Below are positions 1-5,485 of a DNA stretch of 5,528 nt, piece by piece; positions within the stretch are counted from its first letter, which is position 1; every line of letters begins with the position of its first letter. Under the pieces are notes generated by a model. The model did no database searches and was not told the origin of the DNA. It saw only the letters and a list, made by a program, of their open reading frames with translations. The stretch comes from an uncultured Granulosicoccaceae bacterium (GTDB taxonomy: Bacteria > Pseudomonadota > Gammaproteobacteria > CALCKW01). The DNA lies in NCBI GenBank assembly GCA_937941555.1, contig CALDHJ010000426.1, forward strand, positions 1-5,528. The letters are read 5' to 3'. The position numbers and the translations under genes are program-made.

Positions 1-1400
1 CGTTGACCGTGCTGGAGGCGTCCGGTCGGGCGGTGGGCCTGCCGCCAGGTCAGATGGGCAATTCGGAAGTCGGTCACCTGACGCTCGGCTGCGGCGCCAT
101 CCTGCGTCAGGACCTGGTGAAAATCAGTGACGCCTGCACCGATGGCAGCCTGGCACGCAACCCGTCGCTGATAGCGGCGTTGGATGCCGCGCGTGCAACT
201 GATCGGCCGCTGCACCTTGTCGGGTTGGTGTCCGACGGCGGTATCCACAGCCACATCGATCACTTGCTGGCGTTGATTGCCGCCGCGGCAGATCACGGCG
301 TCCGGCCGCAACTCCACATGATCACAGACGGCCGGGACACGGCACCTCGCTGTGCCGAACAGTTCATTGCGCGGGTACAGCCTGCGTTGGCAGACGCTGG
401 TGGGCACATCGGGTCCGTCTGCGGACGGTTCTTCGCGATGGACCGCGACAAGCGCTGGGAGCGCGTTGAGCGTGCCTGGCGGCTATTGAGACACGGTGAC
501 GGGGCTGTTGCTGACGACGCACTCGCCGCGCTGGATGTCGCGCGCGCTGCGGATCAGGGGGATGAATTCATCGAACCGATTCGCACCGCGCAGTTCGATG
601 CGATGGCCGCGGGCGATCAGGTCCTGTTTTTCAATTTCCGCAATGACCGGCCACGCGAACTCACCGAGGCGCTCGCACTCGACACATTCGATGCCTTTGA
701 TCGCGGTGATACCGGTCTTGTCAATATGACAACCCTGACGCGATACGATTCGGGCTACGACCTGACGGTGTTGTTCGAGAAAGAGCGACCGGGTCAAACG
801 CTTGGCGACGCGGTCAGCGATGCTGGCCTCAAGCAGTTCCGTTGCGCCGAAACCGAGAAGTACCCGCACGTCACCTTCTTCTTCAACGGCCAACGCGAAG
901 ACCCGTTCCCCGGTGAGGAACGTGCCCTCGTCGACTCACCCAAGGTTGCAACCTACGATCTGCAACCGGAGATGAGTGCGCCCGCCGTGCGCGACGCGAC
1001 GCTGGCGGCAATCGACTCCGGCGAGTTCGCCTTCGTGGTCGTCAATTTTGCCAACGGCGACATGGTTGGCCACACCGGTGTCCCGGAGGCCTGCATCCAG
1101 GCGGTCGAGGTGGTCGATCAGTGTGTCGGGGTCCTGGTTGATGCTGCCACCCGGGCTGGCATGACCAGCATCATCACAGCTGACCACGGAAACTGCGATC
1201 TCTTGCGTGATCCGATTACCGACGAACCGCACACCCAGCACACGACCTTTCCAGTCGCCTGCTGTGTCGTCGATCCGGACAACCCGGTGTTGGTGAACGG
1301 GTGCGGTCTGGCGAACATTGCGCCGACAGTGATGAGTTTGATGGGCTTGCCGCCGTCAGAGGGTATGCTGGGGGACATGCTGTTGGAGCCGCTGCCATGA
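1..1400 (+). CDS. gpmI: 2,3-bisphosphoglycerate-independent phosphoglycerate mutase, 5'-truncated by the window edge
   Basis: Interconverts 3- and 2-phosphoglycerate in cytoplasmic glycolysis/gluconeogenesis through a phosphoserine intermediate and two Mn2+ ions. The frame is open from base 3 (a leucine codon) and the first visible residues already match family positions around 45, so the true start and the N-terminal metal-binding Asp lie upstream; about 465 of the usual ~510 residues are visible. Counting from base 3: GQMGNSEVGH (16-25) carries the nucleophile Ser21 (Ser62 in the Geobacillus enzyme), SDGGIHSH 77-84, ITDGRDTAP 107-115, GRFFAMDRDKRWERVE 141-156, KYPHVTFFFNG 286-296, DMVGH 353-357 and TADHGN 392-397; His413 lies in HTTFPV. 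Asp353, His357 and His413 match one metal site, Asp394 and His395 the other. Oddities: TLGCGA replaces the common NIGAGR just after the serine, and NFRNDR replaces NFRPDR/NFRADR. The reading frame is intact and the catalytic residues that can be seen are present. It overlaps pldB by 4 bases. The identification is firm. Confidence 0.95.
   Translation, partial: LTVLEASGRAVGLPPGQMGNSEVGHLTLGCGAILRQDLVKISDACTDGSLARNPSLIAALDAARATDRPLHLVGLVSDGGIHSHIDHLLALIAAAADHGVRPQLHMITDGRDTAPRCAEQFIARVQPALADAGGHIGSVCGRFFAMDRDKRWERVERAWRLLRHGDGAVADDALAALDVARAADQGDEFIEPIRTAQFDAMAAGDQVLFFNFRNDRPRELTEALALDTFDAFDRGDTGLVNMTTLTRYDSGYDLTVLFEKERPGQTLGDAVSDAGLKQFRCAETEKYPHVTFFFNGQREDPFPGEERALVDSPKVATYDLQPEMSAPAVRDATLAAIDSGEFAFVVVNFANGDMVGHTGVPEACIQAVEVVDQCVGVLVDAATRAGMTSIITADHGNCDLLRDPITDEPHTQHTTFPVACCVVDPDNPVLVNGCGLANIAPTVMSLMGLPPSEGMLGDMLLEPLP
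1385..1388 (+). promoter_or_regulatory. Shine-Dalgarno site for pldB inside the end of gpmI
   Basis: GGAG lies 8 bases before the ATG at 1397, within the last codons of gpmI. It supports 1397 as the pldB start over an in-frame upstream start near 1301, which would give a 32-residue N-terminal extension with no counterpart in E. coli PldB and a longer overlap with gpmI. Confidence 0.6.
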
Positions 1401-2401
1401 CCCTTGCCGCGCCGCCCTGGACAACCGAGTCGGAACTCGCGCAATCGAGTGCTGCTATTGACGCCAATTGGGCGCGTGGCCAATCGCTCTCCTTCACCGG
1501 TGTGGCGGGCGTGCACATCGAGGCCGTGTCTGTCCAGGCCGTGCCGGATACCGACTCGGCACCACCGATACTGATGCTGCCCGGTCGGACCGAGGCGTTG
1601 GTCAAATACCGTGAGCTCACGCTCGATCTGAACCGTCGTGGACACCCGGTTTACCTGATGGACCACCGCGGCCAGGGCCAGTCGGGTCGTCTGCTCGATG
1701 ACCCCGAACGCGGCCATGTCGAGGCTTTCTCACACTACGTCGACGATGTCCTTACCTTCATCGACACGCAGCTGACAGGGCAGTCCGAGAGACGCCCTGT
1801 GTTGTTCGCCCACTCCATGGGCGGATGCATCGCCGGACGCGTGTTGCAGCGCCGCGTCGATGCCTTTGCAGCTGCCGTGTTGTTTGCGCCGATGTTCGAG
1901 ATTCAGACCGGCGCCATTCCGGGCTGGGTTGCACGCACCCTGATCCGTTCGCTTGCGGCATTGCCTGTCGGTGAGGGCGGTGAGGGCTACGTGCCCGGCG
2001 GCGGCGGGTTTGCGGACATGCCCTTTGAAGAGGGCGGTGTGATTAACCCGCTAACGCACAGCAAAGTGCGGTTCAAACGGTTGATGGCGGACTACGCCGA
2101 GTTTCCGGAAACCCGGCTCGGATCGCCGACCCGTCGATGGTTCGAGCTGGCGCAACAGGCGATGGCCGAGGCAGTGCAGGACAGCGCCGCTGTACAGACT
2201 CCGACCTTACTGTTCAACGCAGCTGATGATCCGATCGTTGGTGCGAACGGTCAGCACGCTTTCTGTGCTGGCAATCCGCTGATCGAGGGCCCACGCGTTG
2301 TGCCCGGAGCGCGCCATGAGCTACTCATGGAATCCGATGCGATTCGATCGGTGGTGCTCGACGAGGCCATGGCGTTCGTCGCGGACGCGCTCAGCGACTG
2401 A
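1397..2401 (+). CDS. pldB: PldB-like lysophospholipase L2 (alpha/beta hydrolase)
   Basis: A 334-residue serine hydrolase that by homology removes the acyl chain from lysophospholipids; the E. coli enzyme is associated with the inner membrane. Visible signatures in order: MLPGRTEALVKYRELTLDL (60-78), the strongly PldB-like DHRGQGQSGRLL (89-100), GHVEAFSHYVDD (106-117), the nucleophile elbow HSMGG (139-143, Ser140), FAPMF 163-167, NPLTHS 217-222, a likely acid residue at Asp277 or Asp278 in AADDPI, and the likely catalytic His307 in GARHELL. The pattern and length (~340 residues) follow E. coli PldB closely. There is no signal peptide or clear membrane segment. A glycine-rich stretch (192-204) falls where family members carry a variable Gly-rich loop. 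The start at ATG 1397 is chosen from the GGAG site and the ATGA overlap with the gpmI stop, which suggests translational coupling. A related monoacylglycerol lipase activity cannot be excluded from sequence alone. Confidence 0.87.
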   Translation: MTLAAPPWTTESELAQSSAAIDANWARGQSLSFTGVAGVHIEAVSVQAVPDTDSAPPILMLPGRTEALVKYRELTLDLNRRGHPVYLMDHRGQGQSGRLLDDPERGHVEAFSHYVDDVLTFIDTQLTGQSERRPVLFAHSMGGCIAGRVLQRRVDAFAAAVLFAPMFEIQTGAIPGWVARTLIRSLAALPVGEGGEGYVPGGGGFADMPFEEGGVINPLTHSKVRFKRLMADYAEFPETRLGSPTRRWFELAQQAMAEAVQDSAAVQTPTLLFNAADDPIVGANGQHAFCAGNPLIEGPRVVPGARHELLMESDAIRSVVLDEAMAFVADALSD

Positions 2402-2420
2402 ATTCCGTTCTACTGCGCAT

Positions 2421-2452
2421 TCGAGCCAATCAGGTGACCTGTCCTGGCTCGA
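2421..2452 (+). repeat. Perfect 8-bp inverted repeat with nested stem downstream of pldB
   Basis: TCGAGCCA (2421-2428) is the exact reverse complement of TGGCTCGA (2445-2452). Between them CAGG (2431-2434) pairs with CCTG (2438-2441) around a TGA loop, giving a two-part hairpin with a small AT/TCC internal loop. It starts 20 bases after the pldB stop. No T-run follows, so it is not a classic intrinsic terminator; it could be an mRNA 3' stabilising hairpin or an operator. Confidence 0.5.
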
Positions 2453-2484
2453 GCTGCGAACCGTTTCACGCGGGGTGCGCGATT

Positions 2485-2508
2485 CGCGTGTCTCGCGTCA
2501 CGTTTTTT
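2485..2508 (+). terminator. Weak candidate Rho-independent terminator after pldB
   Basis: CGTG (2487-2490) can pair with CACG (2499-2502), plus a G-T pair outside it, directly before a run of six T (2503-2508). The stem is only 4-5 bp and an alternative CGCG/CGCG stem (2485-2488 with 2494-2497) competes with it. The T-run and the position 84-107 bases after the pldB stop are consistent with the end of the gpmI-pldB transcript, but the stem is poor. Confidence 0.3.
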
Positions 2509-2518
2509 GAGGGCCCTC
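2509..2518. repeat. 10-bp perfect palindrome GAGGGCCCTC
   Basis: GAGGGCCCTC reads the same on both strands and directly follows the six-T run. It has no loop, so it is more plausible as a protein-binding site or as chance in GC-rich DNA than as a hairpin. On the minus strand it is followed by six A. Confidence 0.3.
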
Positions 2519-2529
2519 GTCGAGAGAAT

Positions 2530-2566
2530 GTTTCCCAGTTGAAACACGTTCTGACTGGGGACCCCA
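2530..2566 (+). promoter_or_regulatory. Possible alternative-pairing leader before the small exported-protein gene
   Basis: Three overlapping complementary pairs lie in the 38 bases before the ATG at 2568: GTTTC (2530-2534) with GAAAC (2541-2545), CCCAGT (2534-2539) with ACTGGG (2554-2559), and TGGG (2556-2559) with CCCA (2563-2566). They share bases, so they exclude one another, and the last sits two bases before the start codon over the only G-rich stretch that might act as ribosome binding site (GGGG 2557-2560). Whether this forms or regulates anything is inference. Confidence 0.25.
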
Positions 2567-2567
2567 C

Positions 2568-2912
2568 ATGCCGGCTTGGAGAATTCTGGTTTGCGTCTGT
2601 TTTGCGATCGGTTTCGCGTTGTCTTCGCAAGCTGCTCGTGCTGCACACGCAGAGAGCACCGGTGAAGCCAACATTCGAATCACCGTGTCGCATGTGCCGA
2701 CGCTCGCAAATGTATCGGTATTGGATACAACCTCGTCGTCGCGCCCGGATCAGCCCTACTGCGTGAATGCCAGTGTGCACGCCGCGCCGCACCGGCTCAT
2801 GTCCGTGGCCGATTCGGCAGCCAGTATCCGGATCGTCCCGGGGGCCGAAACCTGCATCGAGTCTCTGCCTGCCGAAGGGCAACTCAATACCTACCGCATC
2901 GTGCCGGAGTGA
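2568..2912 (+). CDS. Small exported protein of unknown function
   Basis: I do not recognise this 114-residue protein. Residues 1-30 look like a Sec signal peptide: a short N-terminus with Arg5, a hydrophobic core (ILVCVCFAIGFAL, 6-18), then a small-residue region with plausible cleavage after ARA (residue 25) or AHA (residue 28). The Cys residues at 9 and 11 lie inside the hydrophobic core and are not followed by a typical lipobox context. The mature part (~86-89 residues) alternates short hydrophobic and polar stretches as expected of a small beta-rich domain and has just two cysteines, Cys65 and Cys96, which could form a periplasmic disulfide. The protein ends TYRIVPE. No strong Shine-Dalgarno is visible; GGGG at 2557-2560 is the best candidate. 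The signal peptide and a stop-free frame filling the gap between pldB and the hydrolase gene favour this frame over overlapping ones. A role linked to either neighbour is not evident. Confidence 0.62.
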   Translation: MPAWRILVCVCFAIGFALSSQAARAAHAESTGEANIRITVSHVPTLANVSVLDTTSSSRPDQPYCVNASVHAAPHRLMSVADSAASIRIVPGAETCIESLPAEGQLNTYRIVPE

Positions 2913-2960
2913 TCGCCGACACCGGAAAGTGACCCTGGTCGCACGGTGCCGCGGCGCTGG

Positions 2961-2966
2961 TACACT
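2961..2966 (+). promoter_or_regulatory. Possible -10 box (TACACT) for the molybdenum hydroxylase gene
   Basis: TACACT preceded by TGG resembles a sigma70 -10 element with four of six consensus bases; transcription would start near 2973, about 20 bases before the GTG at 2994. No convincing -35 box is seen at 16-18 bases upstream, so this is weak evidence. Confidence 0.25.
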
Positions 2967-2970
2967 CTGA

Positions 2971-2990
2971 CGATACCCCCTCGAGTATCG
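2971..2990. promoter_or_regulatory. 6-bp dyad CGATAC-N8-GTATCG, possible operator or leader hairpin
   Basis: CGATAC (2971-2976) and GTATCG (2985-2990) are exact reverse complements separated by 8 bases, ending 3 bases before the preferred GTG start at 2994 and lying just after the TACACT box. A dyad between -10 and start codon fits a repressor operator or an RNA hairpin covering the ribosome binding site. If translation began at the GTG at 2946 instead, the dyad would be coding. Confidence 0.35.
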
Positions 2991-2993
2991 GAT

Positions 2994-5312
2994 GTGGCAC
3001 CCGCAACCCTTCCCAAATTTGGCCTCGGCGCGTCGCTCGCGCGCGTTGAAGATCACTCTCTGCTGACCGGGTCCGGTCGTTACGCCGACGACGCCGCCGC
3101 GCAGAGCGATGCGCTGCACGCGGTGCTGCTGCGTTCCCCCTATGGCCACGCGCGGATCGAGCGCATCGACGCCAGCGCTGCACGCGATGTGCCCGGTGTC
3201 CACCGGGTCTACACCGCCGAAGACATCGGTCACCTGAACGACTTGCCGTGTACCGCGATGGTGCCGCAGAAAAACGGCGAACGGATCACGCAGCGGGCAA
3301 TTCCCTTGCTGTGTCGCGACACCGTGCGGCACGTAGGCGATGCGGTGGCGCTGCTCATCGCCGACTCGGTCAACATCGGCAAGCGTGCAGCCGAGCTGAT
3401 CGAGGTTGACTACGACGCGCTCGACGTGTGCGTCGAGACCGGCGACGCACTGGCGGAAGATGCTGCACTGGTCTACCCCGAGTCGGGAACCAATCTCGCC
3501 TTCGAGTCGTTTCTCGGTGATCGCGATGCGACCGATGCCTCCTTTGCCGAGGCGACCCATATCACAACCGTGTCACTCGTGAACAACCGCCTTGTGTGCA
3601 ACTACATGGAGCCGCGTGCCTGCCTTGCACAATACGATGCGTCTGGTGACGTGTTTGAAATGGAAGTGCCGTCTCAGGGTGTACACGGCATGCGCGATGC
3701 GCTGGTCGCGTCGCTCGGAATAGACGCCGACAAACTGCGCGTGCTGACCGGCGATGTCGGCGGCGGTTTCGGCACCAAGGTGTTCTGTTACCGCGAATAC
3801 CCGCTGTGTCTGAACGCGGCGCGCGATCTCGGTCGGCCCATCCGCTGGACCTGTGAGCGCGGCGAGCATTTCGTGCAGGACGCGCACGGCCGCGACAACC
3901 TCGTGACCGCGCGCATGGCGATGGACGAGAGCGGGCGCTTTCTCGCACTCGATGTCGACCTCATCGCAGCGATGGGTGCCTACCTCAATGCTTTCGGGCC
4001 GTTCATTCCGTATCTGGGTGTGTCAATGTCGACCGGCATCTACGACATCCCGGCGCTCGCGGCCAACATCCGCGGCGTGTTCACCCACACGACACCAACG
4101 GATGCCTACCGCGGGGCGGGGCGCCCCGAGGCGACCTACGTGCTCGAGCGCTTGGTCGACGCCTGCGCGCGCGACCTCGGGCTCACGCCCGACGAGATTC
4201 GCCGCCGCAACATGATCCGAACCGAGCAATTGCCGTACAAGTCGGCCGGCGGCCGTCTGTACGACACCGGGGAATTTCGCGAGCACATGGCGTTGGCGAT
4301 GGAGCGGGCTGATTGGGCCGGCTTTGACGCGCGAGCGAAAGACGCCGAAACACGCGGCCGCTTTCGCGGTATCGGCATGGCCACCTACATCGAGGCCTGC
4401 GCCTTTGCCGGCTCTGAACCGGCACACCTCACACTCGGCCTCGACGGCGGCTTCAGCCTGCGCATCGGCACCCAGAGCAACGGCCAGGGCCATGCGACGG
4501 CCTACGCCCAGATCGCCGCTGAAGTGCTCGGCGTCGATTACACCGACATCGAGCTGCGTCAGGGCAACACCGACGAACTCGCAACCGGTGGCGGCACTGG
4601 CGGCTCGCGTTCGATACCGCTCGGCGGCGCGTCGGCGCAGGTGGCGGCCCGGGCATTGCTCGAACGCATCCGCACGCTCGCCGCCGAACAGCTCGAGGCG
4701 GCTGAAGCCGACATCGAACTGCACGCAGGTACGGCCCGTGTCATCGGCACCGACCGCCAGATCGCCTTGGTGACGCTGGCCGCGGCCGCGCCGGACGAAG
4801 CCGCGCGCACCGGGATCGGCGATGTGCAGCAAGCCGAGGCGACCTACCCCAACGGCACCCATATATGCGAACTCGAAGTCGATCCGTCGACCGGCATCTG
4901 CGAGCTGGTCAAGTGGACCGCGATCGACGACTTCGGCGTCACCGTCAATCCGCTCTTGCTCACCGGTCAGGTGATTGGAGGGGTGGTGCAGGGCATCGGG
5001 CAATGCCTGCATGAGCGGGTGGTCTACGACGAGACCGGCCAACTGCTGACCGGCTCGCTCATGGATTACCAGCTGCCGCGTGCGGCCGACCTGCCACCGA
5101 TACACTTCGAGACTCGCAACGTGCCGTCGACCACCAATGCGCTTGGCATCAAGGGCGCCGGGGAAGCCGGCACCATAGCAGCGGCCCCGGCGGTGATGAA
5201 CGCCTTGTCGGATGCGCTGATGCGGCGGTATGGCCAGCCCGAGATCGACATGCCGGCGACACCCGGCTTGCTCTGGGAACACATCCAATCCTGCGAGCGC
5301 CTGGCCAGTTGA
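2994..5312 (+). CDS. Xanthine dehydrogenase/aldehyde oxidase family molybdopterin-binding subunit (form II CoxL-like)
   Basis: Catalytic large subunit of a molybdenum hydroxylase, which normally works with a [2Fe-2S] subunit and an FAD subunit to hydroxylate an aldehyde, N-heterocycle or similar substrate. From GTG 2994 it has 772 residues, close to the ~770-810 usual for CoxL-like subunits. An N-terminal a/b hammerhead domain (about 7-125) opens with PKFGLG and RVEDHSLLTGSGRYADD; molybdopterin-binding regions follow, with GGGFGTK 256-262, AYRGAGR 371-377, GQGH 497-500, GGGTGGSRS 532-540 and KGAGEAG 720-726, where Glu724 is the expected active-site base. The loop is AYRGAGR rather than the AYxCSFR of true (form I) CO dehydrogenases, so CO oxidation should not be assumed; the substrate is unknown. 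The start is uncertain: an in-frame GTG at 2946 would add 16 residues (MPRRWYTLTI...) unlike the family, which usually begins shortly before the KFG motif. Neither start has a strong ribosome binding site. The usual iron-sulfur and FAD genes are not upstream. Confidence 0.92.
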   Translation: MAPATLPKFGLGASLARVEDHSLLTGSGRYADDAAAQSDALHAVLLRSPYGHARIERIDASAARDVPGVHRVYTAEDIGHLNDLPCTAMVPQKNGERITQRAIPLLCRDTVRHVGDAVALLIADSVNIGKRAAELIEVDYDALDVCVETGDALAEDAALVYPESGTNLAFESFLGDRDATDASFAEATHITTVSLVNNRLVCNYMEPRACLAQYDASGDVFEMEVPSQGVHGMRDALVASLGIDADKLRVLTGDVGGGFGTKVFCYREYPLCLNAARDLGRPIRWTCERGEHFVQDAHGRDNLVTARMAMDESGRFLALDVDLIAAMGAYLNAFGPFIPYLGVSMSTGIYDIPALAANIRGVFTHTTPTDAYRGAGRPEATYVLERLVDACARDLGLTPDEIRRRNMIRTEQLPYKSAGGRLYDTGEFREHMALAMERADWAGFDARAKDAETRGRFRGIGMATYIEACAFAGSEPAHLTLGLDGGFSLRIGTQSNGQGHATAYAQIAAEVLGVDYTDIELRQGNTDELATGGGTGGSRSIPLGGASAQVAARALLERIRTLAAEQLEAAEADIELHAGTARVIGTDRQIALVTLAAAAPDEAARTGIGDVQQAEATYPNGTHICELEVDPSTGICELVKWTAIDDFGVTVNPLLLTGQVIGGVVQGIGQCLHERVVYDETGQLLTGSLMDYQLPRAADLPPIHFETRNVPSTTNALGIKGAGEAGTIAAAPAVMNALSDALMRRYGQPEIDMPATPGLLWEHIQSCERLAS

Positions 5313-5338
5313 CGGCGAAGGGTTCTGTGTGTCGGGTC

Positions 5339-5406
5339 AATCCCAAGCGTTGCGGGTTCGGCTTGCGACACAGGCGGGCGCGGTGCTATCGCAAGGCGCT
5401 TGGGTT
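5339..5406 (+). repeat. Imperfect inverted repeat (15 pairs) downstream of the molybdenum hydroxylase gene
   Basis: The arm 5339-5354 pairs with 5390-5406: AA/TT, a bulged T5341, CCCAAGCG/CGCTTGGG (8 bp), a GG bulge at 5395-5396, then TTGCG/CGCAA (5 bp), enclosing a 35-base loop. A competing fold pairs TGTGTCG (5328-5334) with CGACACA (5366-5372) stacked on CAAGC/GCTTG (5344-5348 with 5361-5365). It begins 27 bases after the stop at 5312. There is no clear T-run after it, so if it terminates transcription it is atypical; a structured RNA element is also possible. Confidence 0.5.
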
Positions 5407-5426
5407 GTTCTAGGGGCTTTTGCGAC

Positions 5427-5456
5427 TTGCCAAGCCAGCCCGCGGGGCGCTAGCCT
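5427..5456 (+). promoter_or_regulatory. Candidate sigma70 promoter for the gene starting at 5486
   Basis: TTGCCA (5427-5432, five of six matches to TTGACA) is followed after 18 bases by TAGCCT (5451-5456, three of six matches to TATAAT, including the first two bases and the last). Transcription would begin near 5463, leaving a ~23-base leader that contains the GAGAGG site. The -10 box is weak. Confidence 0.3.
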
Positions 5457-5472
5457 CGACCCATTCTTCGGT

Positions 5473-5478
5473 GAGAGG
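5473..5478 (+). promoter_or_regulatory. Shine-Dalgarno site (GAGAGG) for a possible gene at 5486
   Basis: GAGAGG lies 7 bases before a GTG codon at 5486, good purine content and spacing for a ribosome binding site. It is the main support for a gene beginning there. Confidence 0.4.
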
Positions 5479-5485
5479 TTTTGGC

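Noticed and set aside
1301..1396. An upstream in-frame start that would add 32 residues to PldB
   Set aside because: The extension would overlap gpmI by about 100 bases and has no counterpart in E. coli PldB, while the ATG at 1397 has a GGAG site at proper spacing.
2466..3560. A 364-codon open frame on the minus strand spanning the small gene and the start of the hydroxylase gene
   Set aside because: The translation is rich in Arg, Gly and His without any family motif, and the overlapping + strand genes have a signal peptide and conserved domains. It is treated as a shadow.
4023..5288. A 421-codon open frame on the minus strand opposite the hydroxylase gene
   Set aside because: It lies wholly within a gene whose protein has intact family motifs; its translation shows no recognisable domain, and long antisense frames are expected in GC-rich coding DNA.
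2994..5312. True carbon monoxide dehydrogenase (CoxL form I)
   Set aside because: The active-site loop is AYRGAGR, lacking the cysteine of the AYxCSFR motif.
5350..5372. A tRNA T-arm-like GGTTCG string
   Set aside because: No acceptor stem, D-arm or anticodon arm can be placed around it.
5339..5406. Integron attC site, suggested by the imperfect palindrome with bulged bases and fitting length
   Set aside because: The outer ends lack the RYYYAAC and GTTRRRY core sites required for attC, and no integrase or cassette array is visible.
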